Source: Megaustenia siamemsis (taxonomy: Eukaryota > Mollusca > Gastropoda > Stylommatophora > Ariophantidae). From it: 64,000 nucleotides of DNA. A program made the position numbers and the translations under genes. The stretch is from the NCBI GenBank assembly GCA_032433765.1, contig JAVIAB010000101.1, positions 57,945,592-58,009,591 of the forward strand, written 5' to 3'. This document shows, one piece after another, positions 53,501-64,000 of the stretch. The notes beneath the pieces are model-generated. The model was not told the origin of the DNA and ran no database searches. It saw nothing but the letters and a program-made list of their open reading frames with translations. The number at the start of each line of letters is the position of its first letter. The first letter of the stretch is position 1.

Positions 53501-56500
53501 TAGTCTCTAGGTGTCTTGAGACCGTCTTCTTCTGTTGTCATGTTCTAGTCCATCTGTTGTCTTGAAGACCACCTTCTTCTGTTGTCATGTTCTAGTCTCT
53601 CTGGTGTCTTGAGACCACCTTCTTCTGTTGTCATCTTTTAGTCTCTCTGGTGTCTTGAGACCGTCTTCTTCTGTTGTCATGTTCTAGTCTCTCTGGTGTC
53701 TTGAGACCGACTTCTTCTGTTGTCATCTTTAGTCTCTCTGGTGTCTTGAGACCGACTTCTTCTGTTGTCATGTTCAGTCTCTGGTGTCTTGAGACCACCT
53801 TCCTCTGTTGTCATGTTCTAGTTTCTCTGATGTCTTGAGACCGTCTTCTTCTCTTGTCATGTTCTAGTCTCTCTGGTGTCTTGAGACACCTTCTTCTGTT
53901 GTGTTGTTCTAGTCTATCTGGTGTCTTGAGACCGACTTCTTCTGTTATCATGTTCTAGTCTCTCTGGTGTCTTGAGACCGACTTCTTCTGTTATCATGTT
54001 CTAGTCTATCTGGTGTCTTGAGACCCTCTTCTTTCTGTTGTGTTGTTCTAATCTATCTGGTGTCTTGAGACCGACTTCTTCTGTTATCATGTTCTAGTCT
54101 ATCTGGTGTCTTGAGACCGACTTCTTCTGTTGTGTTGTTCTAGTCTCTCTGGTGTCTTGAGACCGTCTTCTTCTCTTGTCATGTTCTAGTCTCTCTGGTG
54201 TCTTGAGACCGCCTCTCTGTTGTCATGTTCTAGTCTCTCTGGTGTCTTGAGACCGTCTTCTTCTGTTGTCATGTTCTAGTCTCTCTGGTGTCTTGAGACC
54301 GCCTTCTTCTGTTGTCATGTTCTAGTCTCTCTGATGTCTTGAGACCGTCTTCTTCTGTTGTCATGTTCTAGTCTGTCTGATGTCTTGAGATCGTCTTTTT
54401 TTTTGTCATGTTCTAGTCTCTCTGGTGTCTTGACCGTCTTCTTCTGTTGTCATGTTCTAGTCTCTCTGATGTCTTGAGATTGTCTTCTTCTGTTGTCATG
54501 TTCTATTTCTCTGATGTCTTGAGACCGTCTTCTTCTGTTGTCATGTTCTAGTTTCTCTGATGTCTTGAGACCGTCTTCTTCTGTTGTCATGTTCTAGTCT
54601 CTCTGATGTCTTGAGACCGTCTTCTTCTCTTGTCATGTTCTAGTCTCTCTGGTGTCTTGAGACCGTCTTCTTCTGTTGTCATGTTCTAGTCTCTCTGATG
54701 TCTTGAGACCATCTTCTTTTGTTGTCATGTTCTAGTCTCTCTGATGTCTTGAGACCATCTTCTTCTGTTGTCATGTTCTAGTCTCTCTGATGTCTTGAGA
54801 CCGTCTTCTTTTGTTGTCATGTTCTAGTCTCTCTGATGTCTTGAGACCATCTTCTTCTGTTGTCATGTTCTAGTCTCTCTGATGTCTTGAGACCATCTCT
54901 TCTGTTGTCATGTTCTAGTTTCTCTGATGTCTTGAGACCATCTTCTTTTGTTGTCATGTTCTAGTCTCTCTGATGTCTTGAAACCGTCTTCTTCTGTTGT
55001 CATGTTCTAGTCTGTCTGATGTCTTGAGATCGTCTTTTTTTTGTCATGTTCTAGTCTCTCTGGTGTCTTGAGACCGTCTTCTTCTGTTGTCATGTTCTAG
55101 TCTCTCTGATGTCTTGAGATTGTCTTCTTCTGTTGTCATGTTCTAATTTCTCTGATGTCTTGAGACCGTCTTCTTCTGTTGTCATGTTCTAGTTTCTCTG
55201 ATGTCTTGAGACCGTCTTCTTCTGTTGTCATGTTCTAGTCTCTCTGATGTCTTGAGACCGTCTTCTTCTGTTGTCATGTTCTAGTCTCTCTGATGTCTTG
55301 AGATCGTCTTCTTATGTTGTCATGTTCTAATTTCTCTGATGTCTTGAGACCGTCTTCTTCTGTTGTCATGTTCTAGTTTCTCTGATGTCTTGAGACCGTC
55401 TTCTTCTGTTGTCATGTTCTAGTCTTTCTGGTGTTTTGAGACCATCTTCTTCTGTTGTTATGTTCTAGTCTCTCTGATGTCTTGAGACTGCCTTCTTCTG
55501 TTGTCATTTTCTAGTCTCTCTTGTGTCTTGAGACCGTCTTCTTCTGTTGTCATGTTCTAGTCTCTCTGATGTCTTGAGACCATCTTCTTCTGTTGTCATG
55601 TTCTAGTCTCTCTGATGTCTTGAGACCGTCTTCTTCTGTTTTCATGTTCTAGTCTCTCTGATGTCTTGAGACCATCTTCTTCTGTTGTCATGTTTCTAGT
55701 TTCTTTGATGTCTTGAGACCGTCTTCTTCTGTTGTCATGTTCTAATCTCTCTGATGTCTTGAGACCACCTTCTTCTTTTGTGTTGTTCTAGTCTCTCAGG
55801 TGTCTTGAGACCGACTTCTTGTTGTCATGTTCTAGTCTCTCTGGTGTCTTGAGACCGTCTTCTTCTCTTGTCATGTTCTAGTCTCTCTGGGTCTTGAGAC
55901 CGCCTTCTTCTGTTGTCATGTTTCTAGTCTCTCTGGTGTCTTGAGACCGTCTTCTTCTCTTGTCATGTTCTAGTCTCTCAGGTGTCTTGAGACCGACTTC
56001 TTCTCTTGTCATGTTCTAGTCTCTCTGATGTCTTGAGACCGACTTCTTCTGTTGTTATGTTCTAGTCTCTCAGGTGTCTTGAGACCGACTTCTTCTCTTG
56101 TCATGTTTCTAGTCTCTCTGATGTCTTGAGACCGACTTCTTCTGTTGTCATCTTTTAGTCTCTCTGGTGTCTTGAGACCGACTTCTTCTGTTGTCATGTT
56201 CTAGTCTCTGGTGTCTTGAGACCACCTTCCTCTGTTGTCATGTTCTAGTTTCTCTGATGTCTTGAGACCGTCTTCTCTCTTGTCATGTTCTAGTCTCTCT
56301 GTGTCTTGAGACCACCTTCTTCTGTTGTGTTGTTCTAGTCTATCTGGTGTCTTGAGACCGACTTCTTCTGTTATCATGTTTCTAGTCTCTCTGGTGTCTT
56401 GAGACCGACTCTTCTTTGTTATCATGTTCTAGTCTATCTGGTGTCTTGAGACCCTCTTCTTCTGTTGTGTTGTTCTAATCTATCTGGTGTCTTGAGACCG

Positions 56501-59500
56501 ACTTCTTCTGTTATCATGTTCTAGTCTATCTGGTGTCTTGAGACCGACCTTCTTCTGTTGTGTTGTTCTAGTCTCTCTGGTGTCTTGAGACCGTCTTCTT
56601 CTCTTGTCATGTTCTAGTCTCTCTGGTGTCTTGAGACCGCCTTCTTCTGTTGTCATGTTCTAGTCTCTCTGGTGTCTTGAGACCGTCTTCTTCTGTTGTC
56701 ATGTTCTAGTCTCTCTGGTGTCTTGAGACCGCCTTCTTCTGTTGTCATGTTCTAGTCTCTCTGATGTCTTGAGACCGTCTTCTTCTGTTGTCATTTTCTA
56801 GTCTGTCTGATGTCTTGAGATCGTCTTTTTTTTTGTCATGTTCTAGTCTCTCTGGTGTCTTGAGACCGTCTTCTTCTGTTGTCATGTTCTAGTCTCTCTG
56901 ATGTCTTGAGATTGTCTTCTTCTGTTGTCATGTTCTAATTTCTCTGATGTCTTGAGACCGTCTTCTTCTGTTGTCATGTTCTAGTTTCTCTGATGTCTTG
57001 AGACCGTCTTCTTCTGTTGTCATGTTCTAGTCTCTCTGATGTCTTGAGACCGTCTTTCTTCTCTTGTCATGTTCTAGTCTCTCTGGTGTCTTGAGACCGT
57101 CTTCTTCTGTTGTCATGTTCTAGTCTCTCTGATGTCTTGAGACCATCTTCTTTTGTTTGTCATGTTCTAGTCTCTCTGATGTCTTGAGACCATCTTCTTC
57201 TGTTGTCATGTTCTAGTCTCTCTGATGTCTTGAGACCGTCTTCTTTTGTTGTCATGTTTCTAGTCTCTCTGATGTCTTGAGACCATCTTCTTCTGTTGTC
57301 ATGTTCTAGTCTCTCTGATGTCTTGAGACCATCTTCTTCTGTTGTCATGTTCTAGTTTCTCTGATGTCTTGAGACCATCTTCTTTTGTTGTCATGTTTCT
57401 AGTCTCTCTGATGTCTTGAAACCGTCTTCTTCTGTTGTCATGTTCTAGTCTGTCTGATGTCTTGAGATCGTCTTTTTTTGTCATGTTCTAGTCTCTCTGG
57501 TGTCTTGAGACCGTCTTCTTCTGTTGTCATGTTCTAGTCTCTCTGATGTCTTGAGATTGTCTTCTTCTGTTGTCATGTTCTAATTTCTCTCTGATGTCTT
57601 GAGACGTCTTCTCTGTTGTCATGTTCTAGTTCTCTGATGTCTTGAGACCGTCTTCTCTGTTGTCATGTTCTAGTCTCTCTGATGTCTTGAGACCGTCTTC
57701 TTCTGTTGTCATGTTCTAGTCTCTCTGATGTCTTGAGATCGTCTTCTTATGTTGTCATGTTCTAATTTCTCTGATGTCTTGAGACCGTCTTCTTCTGTTG
57801 TCATGTTCTAGTTTCTCTGATGTCTTGAGACCGTCTTCTTCTGTTGTCATGTTCTAGTCTTTCTGGTGTTTTGAGACCATCTTCTTCTGTTGTTATGTTC
57901 TAGTCTCTCTGATGTCTTGAGACTGCCTTCTTCTGTTGTCATTTTCTAGTCTCTCTTGTGTCTTGAGACCGTCTTCTTCTGTTGTCATGTTCTAGTCTCT
58001 CTGATGTCTTGAGACCATCTTCTTCTGTTGTCATGTTCTAGTCTCTCTGATGTCTTGAGACCGTCTTCTTCTGTTGTCATGTTCTAGTCTCTCTGGTGTC
58101 TTGAGACCGTCTTCTTCTGTTGTCATGTTCTAGTCTCTCTGATGTCTTGAGACCGTCTTCTTCTGTTGTCATGTTCTAGTCTCTCAGGTTTGTTGAGATC
58201 GTCTTCTTCTGTTGTCATGTTCTAGTCTCTCTGGTGTCTTGAGACCATCTTCTTCTGTTGTCATGTTCTAGTTTCTTTGATGTCTTGAGACCGTCTTCTT
58301 CGTGTTGTCATGTTCTAATCTCTCTGATGTCTTGAGACCACCTTCTTCTTTTGTGTTGTTTCTAGTCTCTCAGGTGTCTTGAGACCGACTTCTTGTTGTC
58401 ATGTTCTAGTCTCTCTGGTGTCTTGAGACCGTCTTCTTCTCTTGTCATGTTCTAGTCTCTCTGGTGTCTTGAGACCGCCTTCTTCTGTTGTCATGTTCTA
58501 GTCTCTCTGGTGTCTTGAGACCGTCTTCTTCTCTTGTCATGTTCTAGTCTCTCAGGTGTCTTGAGACCGACTTCTTCTCTTGTCATGTTCTAGTCTCTCT
58601 GATGTCTTGAGACCGACTTCTTCTGTTGTTATTTCTAGTCTCTCAGGTGTCTTGAGACCGACTTCTTCTGTTGTTATGTTCTAGTCTCTCAGGTGTCTTG
58701 AGACCGACTTCTTCTCTTGTCATGTTCTAGTCTCTCTGATGTCTTGAGACCGACTTCTTCTGTTGTTATGTTCTAGTCTCTAGGTGTCTTGAGACCGTCT
58801 TCTTCTGTTGTCATGTTCTAGTCCATCTGTTGTCTTGAAGACCACCTTCTTCTGTTGTCATTTCTAGTCTCTCTGGTGTCTTGAGACCACCTTCTTCTGT
58901 TGTCATCTTTTAGTCTCTCTGGTGTCTGAGACCGTCTTCTTCTGTTTGTCATGTTCTAGTCTCTCTGGTGTCTTGAGACCGTCTTCTTCTGTTGTCATGT
59001 TCTAGTCTGTCTGATGTCTTGAGATCGTCTTCTTCTGTTGTCATGTTCTAGTCTCTCTGGTGTCTTTGAGACCGACTTCTTCTGTTGTCATCTTTTAGTC
59101 TCTCTGGTGTCTTGAGACCGACTTCTTCTGTTGTCATGTTCTAGTCTCGGTGTCTTGAGACCACCTCCTCTGTTGTCATGTTCTAGTTTCTCTGATGTCT
59201 TGAGACCGTCCTTCTTCTCTTGTCATGTTTCTAGTCTCTCTGTGTCTTGAGACCACCTTCTCGTTGTGTTGTTCTAGTCTATCTGGTGTCTTGAGACCGA
59301 CTTCTTCTGTTTATCATGTTCTAGTCTCTCTGGTGTCTTGAGACCGACTTCTTCTGTTATCATGTTCTAGTCTATCTGGTGTCTTGAGACCCTCTTCTTC
59401 TGTTGTGTTGTTCTAGTCTATCTGGTGTCTTGAGACCGACTTCTTCTGTTATCATGTTCTAGTCTATCTGGTGTCTTGAGACCGACTTCTTTTGTTGTGT

Positions 59501-60582
59501 TGTTCTAGTCTCTCTGGTGTCTTGAGACCGTCTTCTTCTCTTGTCATGTTCTAGTCTCTCTGGTGTCTTGAGACGCCTTCTCTGTTGTCATGTTTCTAGT
59601 CTCTCTGGTGTCTTGAGACCGTCTTCTTCTGTTGTCATGTTCTAGTCTCTCTGGTGTCTTGAGACCGCCTTCTTCTGTTGTCATGTTCTAGTCTCTCTGG
59701 TGTCTTGAGACCGTCTTCTTCTCTTGTCATGTTCTAGTCTCTCTGGTGTCTTGAGACCGTCTTCTCTGTTGTCATGTTCTAGTCTCTCTGGTGTCTTGAG
59801 ACCGTCTTCTTCTGTTGTCATGTTCTAGTCTATCTGGTGTCTTGAGACCGACTTCTTCTGTTATCATGTTCTAGTCTATCTGGTGTCTTGAGACCGACTT
59901 CTTCTGTTGTGTTGTTCTAGTCCTCTCTGTGTCTTGAGACCGTCTTCTTCTCTTGTCATGTTCTAGTCTCTCTGGTGTCTTGAGACCGCCTTCTTCTGTT
60001 GTCATGTTCTAGTCTCTCTGTGTCTTGAGACCGTCTTCTTCTGTTGTCATGTTCTAGTCTCTCTGGTGTCTTGAGACCGCCTTCTTCTGTTGTCCATGTT
60101 CTAGTCTCCCTGGTGTCTTGAGACCGCCTTCTTCTGTTTGTCATGTTCTAGTCTCTCTTGTGTCTTGAACCGTCTTTCTCTCTTGTCATGTTCTAGTCTC
60201 TCTGGTGTCTTGAGACCGCCTTCTTCTGTTGTCATGTTCTAGTCTCTCTGGTGTCTTGAGACCGTCTTCTTCTGTTGTCATGTTCTAGTCTCTCTGGTGT
60301 CTTGAGACCGCCTTCTTTCTGTTGTCATGTTCTAGTCTCTCTGGTGTCCTTGAGACCGCCTTCTTCTGTTGTCATGTTCTAGTCTCTCTTGTGTCTTGAG
60401 ACCGTCTTCTTCTCTTGTCATGTTCTAGTCTCTCTGGTGTCTTGAGACCGTCTTCTTCTCTTGTCATGTTCTAGTCTCTCTGGTGTCTTGAGACCGCCTT
60501 CTTCTGTTGTCATGTTCTAGTCTCTCTGATGTCTTGAGACCGACTTCTTCTGTTGTCATGTTCTAGTCTCTCTGGTGTCTTA
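47600..60582. repeat. Giant 46-bp minisatellite, ~280 units, with higher-order repeats
   Basis: Unit GTCTTCTTCTGTTGTCATG plus TTCTAGTCTCTCTGATGTCTTGAGACC. Variant units recur in the same order. One junction variant (AGACCGACTTCTTGTTG) starts at 49621, 53154, 55808 and 58382, spacings 3533, 2654 and 2574 bp, showing amplification of multi-kb blocks. Short units with a T8 run (GTCTTTTTTTTTGTCATG) recur too. 46 is not a multiple of 3, so no long ORF survives. The unit resembles LINE C at 17700-17760. Confidence 0.97.
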
Positions 60583-61165
60583 ATTTTGACTGTAACTGAC
60601 TGCTGATTGTAGCTTACTGACTGCTTATTTTGACTGTGGTTTGACTGCAACTGTAGCTGACTGACTGCTAATTTTGACTAGCTTACTGACTGCTAATTTT
60701 GACTGTAGCTGACTGCCTGCTAATTTTGACTGTGGTTGACTGCTGACTGCCTGCTAATTTTGACTGTGGTTGACTGCTGACTGACTGCTAATTTTGACTG
60801 TAGCTGACTGACTGCTAATTTTGACTAGCTGACTGACTGCAGTTTTGACTGTAGCTGACTGACTGCTAGTTTTGACTGTAGCTGACTGACTGCTATTTTG
60901 ACTGTATCTGACAGTTAATTATGACTGTATCTGACAGACTATAATTTTGACTGTAGCTGACTGCTGATTGTAGCTTACTGACTGCTAATTTTTGACTGTG
61001 GTTGACTGCTGACTGTAGCTGACTGACTGCAAGTTTTGACTGTAGCTAACTGACTGCTAATTTTGATTGTAGCTGACTGACGGCTAATTTTGACTGTAGC
61101 TGACTGACGGCTAATTTTGACTGTAGCTGACTGACTGCTAATTTTGACTGTAGCTGACTGGCTGA
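60583..61165. repeat. 27-bp minisatellite, ~21 units
   Basis: Unit GACTGTAGCTGACTGACTGC plus TAATTTT, with many length variants. It abuts the 46-bp array with no spacer, at GGTGTCTTAATTTTGAC. Confidence 0.93.
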
Positions 61166-61879
61166 ACTAATTTATTCATCACACTCGTACAGCTCCTATA
61201 ACATATCTCGCCTTTTTGATGTCCCAGAGCAATAACTAGGCAAGCACTCAACCTGGGCAGACTAAGAAACGAGACATACAAGAACAATAACAAATCGGTA
61301 ATTTGTAGAGATAATTTACAACATGTGTCGCATTCGCAGTTAGAGAGGAAAATGAATCAATGAAAATGTAGGTCGGTTCAACGTCCTTACTAAATGTTTG
61401 TCGTGGCCATGGAAATCCCAGCGTACATTGTTGTGCTATGACTCATTTCCTCTGACCTAACCCAAAATTGGCATATGTTACTATATAAAGCTATTTATGT
61501 CTGATGATGTGAGAAGCTTTGTTGCATCATGAAATTTCTGCAGTTTGAGTTGTCGTGTGTCATTAGACTTCACTCCCTTAGTATTTACATTCACATACCT
61601 GCTTTAATTGAAAGTCGTATATCGGTATATTGATGTCTTTTCTTTTTGCAGTATTCAATTTGTAGAATGAAACAATCTGTTATCGTTTGAAATAAAACTG
61701 TTAGCTTCACATTTAGCTTTATTTATGTGCATTTCTTTGTCCTGATCATTTCAATTGTGGGCCTATTTGGTGCTCGTCTTAAGTCTATGTCTTCTATTTT
61801 CTTCACGTGACATGTATTGCCTGATAGTTAATGAATACCTAAATTCGCTGTAAAGTTACTGCTATCAGCACGATATGAA
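61166..61879. other. No recognisable feature
   Basis: About 700 bp of unique-looking AT-rich sequence. Confidence 0.5.
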
Positions 61880-62001
61880 GATAAATGTAGAAAACTGAAA
61901 TCGTGAACATAAGTAGAACACGGAGAAAACATGAAACATCTCAACAGACAATTATAAATTAAAGAAAGTACAAAGAATTCAAATATCTGGGTAGTGTATG
62001 T
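61875..62001 (+). mobile_element. LINE family K, RT C-terminal fragment
   Basis: Reads GMKINVEK (frame slip) and KYKEFKYLGSV, the conserved strand pair at the end of the LINE polymerase core. It continues after a nested insertion into the 63-bp array. Confidence 0.75.
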
Positions 62002-62244
62002 CTATCTATCTATCATTGTCCTTTCGAGCCGACGACGGCACATATGGCAGAACCACAAATCTCAAAACAGAAACCTTGCGTGCCAAAAATGCACATCTTG
62101 CAGAGATCACTGCTCTATAATATATTTGGCGTTGTTTCCATAACAATACTTTTACAATGACAGCTTGTCAAGCCATCGACCAACCTCCTTAGTCGCCTCT
62201 TACGACATACCTGGAAGGTCACAGTGTCACTATTATTATATTAT
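62002..62244 (-). mobile_element. Nested retroelement 3' end, 10-bp target duplication
   Basis: TAGTGTATGT at 61992-62001 is repeated at 62245-62254. On the minus strand the 243-bp insert ends in GTCGGCTCGAAAGGACAATG plus a (GATA)n tail, similar to the terminal sequence at 47440-47480. It interrupts LINE K exactly at the array's first unit. Confidence 0.9.
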
Positions 62245-63035
62245 TAGTGTATGTACTGAGGTGGAAGGCTTAATAGAGAGATTGAAGCAAAAATTAAAAT
62301 ATCTGGGTAGTGTATGTACTGAGGGTGGTAGGTTTAATAGAGAGATTGAAGCAAAAATTAAAATATCTGGGTAGTGTATGTACTGAGGATGGAAGGCTTA
62401 ATAGAGAGATTGAAGCAAACATTAAAATATCTGGGTAGTGTATGTACTGAGGATGGAAGGCTTAATATAGAGATTGAAGCAAAAATTAAAATATCTGGGT
62501 AGTGTATGTACTGAGGGTGGTAGGTTTAATAGAGAGATTGAAGCAAAAATTAAAATATCTGGGTAGTGTATGTACTGAGGATGGAAGACTTAATAGAGAG
62601 ATTGAAGCAAAATTAAATATGTAGGTAGTGTATGTACTGAGGGTGATAGGTTTAATAGAGAGATTGAAGCAAACATTAAAATATCTGGGTAGTGTATGTA
62701 CTGAGGGTGGTAGGTTTAATAGAGAGATTGAAACAAACAATTAAAATATCTGGGTAGTGTATGTACTGAGGGTGGTAGGTTTAATAGAGAGATTGAAGCA
62801 AACATTAAAATATCTGGGTAGTGTATGTACTGAGGGTGGTAGGTTAATAGAGAGATTGAAGCAAACATTAAAATATCTGGGTAGTGTATGTACTGAGGAT
62901 GGAAGGCTTAATAGAGAGATTGAAGCAAACATTAAAATATCTGGGTAGTGTATGTACTGAGGATGGAAGGCTTAATAGAGAGATTGAACAAAATTAAAAT
63001 ATCTGGGTAGTGTATGTACTGAGGGTGGAAGGGCA
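62245..63035 (+). repeat. 63-bp minisatellite made of LINE coding sequence, ~12 units
   Basis: Each unit encodes KYLGSVCTEDGRLNREIEA plus a few residues, the same LINE segment begun at 61980. Units vary at GGTGGTAGG/GATGGAAGG and by small indels. The right end is cut by a hAT element. Confidence 0.95.
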
Positions 63036-64000
63036 GTGGCGTATACTTAATATAAGCAAGGCAAGCATTGCATGCCTTCAAGAGTTGCGAAAATGATAAA
63101 CCAGTCAGTGATCTATCCCCCATCCAAACTTAGCCCTTGCAGCATTGCTCAAAAATATATTTTAAAATGTTTTTCTCACAAATCTGAATTTTTCCAAAAA
63201 TTAGTGCTGGCAACACTGACGTTAAAAGAAAATGTATATGTCCAATCGTTTTTTATGATAGTTGAACTAGCCCGCTCTGAAGCAATTTGAAGTTGCTTTC
63301 GTTAAAATAGTCCCTTTACATATAAGCGCAGTGATATACTGTGTGTGTTTTATTAAATCCGTGTCTCCACAGTAAGCTTGCGATGAAAAAAAAATAAATA
63401 CATTTTATGATTCAATCACTATTATAACAATTTAGCACTGGCAAATAATAAATTGATTGATGAACATTTATTTACTGGTGTGAAACAGTGCAATTTCTAT
63501 GTTCTAGTACTTTTATTTGAATTTTAAACTAATGATAACAATGCAAGCAATTATAATCTTGAATGCCTACACACACACTTGTTTAGTAAACCATTTCTGG
63601 TAATTTTTGGTACACGTCACGTGATTTTACTCAACACACACGCACATTTACACAGCGATGTGGTTTCGATTTCAAACCTTCAGATTCAAAACTTCAAACG
63701 TGATGTTAATCAGCTGATATTTAATATTTTGTGTTTGTACAGAAACATGTTGTATTGCTATTGTTAATTACTAAACTTAGTATATTTGTTTACTGTGGTT
63801 ATTATGGCTGATTCTATTAATGATGTTGTAGATTTATTTGAGCGACCGTTTCAATCGCGAACATTTAATGAAAAATTGGACTTGGTAAAAAAGGGCAGAC
63901 CGATTCCTGCGTTAAGCAGTTTGAAACGAGAAGGAACAAAATGTGTCCGTTCATTTAACAATGATTTATATAAGAAAGTCGTTTGCTTTGTGGTTCGGAA
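63036..64000 (+). mobile_element. hAT transposon, 5' part
   Basis: Begins CAGTGGCGTATAC, the usual terminus of many hAT elements, exactly where the 63-bp array breaks. The preceding 8 bp, TGGAAGGG (63028-63035), are the candidate target duplication. About 770 bp of non-coding leader precede the transposase ATG. The right end lies outside the window. Confidence 0.75.
63804..64000 (+). CDS. hAT transposase N-terminus (partial, ZMYM1-like)
   Basis: Open from the ATG at 63804 to the window end (65 codons): MADSINDVVDLFERPF, RTFNEKLDLVKKGRPIPALS, then KCVRSFNNDLYKKVVCFVV. The RTF.EKL..VK.GRP.P pattern is the start of the TTF-type zinc-finger region of hAT transposases related to ZMYM1/DUF4371 proteins. 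That domain binds the element's ends; the catalytic RNase H fold would lie beyond the window. Whether the ORF is intact cannot be judged. Confidence 0.75.
   Translation, partial: MADSINDVVDLFERPFQSRTFNEKLDLVKKGRPIPALSSLKREGTKCVRSFNNDLYKKVVCFVVR

Overview
The window is animal nuclear DNA, most likely from a lophotrochozoan invertebrate, with a gastropod mollusc as my best guess. This rests on the type of non-LTR retrotransposons, several tRNA-derived SINE families with pol III A/B boxes, a DD~82E-type Tc1/mariner-related transposon, a TATA-box gene with consensus splice sites, and extreme minisatellite density. No bacterial, organellar or viral gene is visible. I could not run a search, so the taxon is inference.

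Gene content is very low. The only convincing host gene is a GNAT-type N-acetyltransferase (CDS 43275-43853, +). It has a TATA box at 41191, an untranslated first exon ending in a consensus donor at 41304/41305, a 1.8-kb intron, an acceptor at 43105/43106 and an AATAAA at 44502. Everything else with coding character is a transposable element: an apparently complete 2.39-kb DNA transposon (13882-16275, intact 427-aa transposase, 23-bp terminal inverted repeats, TA target duplication); the 5' end of a hAT element running off the right edge (63036-64000); an RNase H-bearing LINE (33757-34838); an L1/Tx1-like reverse transcriptase remnant (28513-29705); and about 20 3'-terminal LINE scraps of several families (called A-K here for bookkeeping only).

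Roughly 40% of the window (about 25 kb) is minisatellite, in about 19 arrays with units of 15-69 bp. The largest is a 13-kb array of a ~46-bp unit (47600-60582) with higher-order repeats of about 3.5 and 2.6 kb. The most interesting theme is that several arrays are in-place amplifications of short segments of LINE reverse-transcriptase coding sequence: 627-1069 (61 bp), 19628-19952 (exactly 13 x 25 bp), 22299-23750 (69 bp), 28926-29135 (exactly 6 x 35 bp) and 62245-63035 (63 bp), with 47600-60582 probably derived the same way. In the 25-bp and 35-bp cases, removing all but one unit restores the continuous LINE reading frame, so array and ancestor can be compared directly.

Layout: 1-13.8 kb, LINE/SINE scraps and arrays of 61, 34, 40, 25 and 21 bp; 13.9-16.3 kb, intact transposon; 16.3-26.7 kb, SINEs, LINE tails, 25-bp and 69-bp LINE-derived arrays and a 215-bp-arm inverted repeat; 27-37.5 kb, a composite minisatellite domain split by two LINE-containing blocks and a hAT-like MITE; 38-41 kb, LINE scraps; 41.2-44.5 kb, acetyltransferase gene; 44.9-47.5 kb, LINE and nested SINE; 47.6-61.2 kb, giant arrays; 61.9-64 kb, LINE-derived array interrupted by a hAT element.
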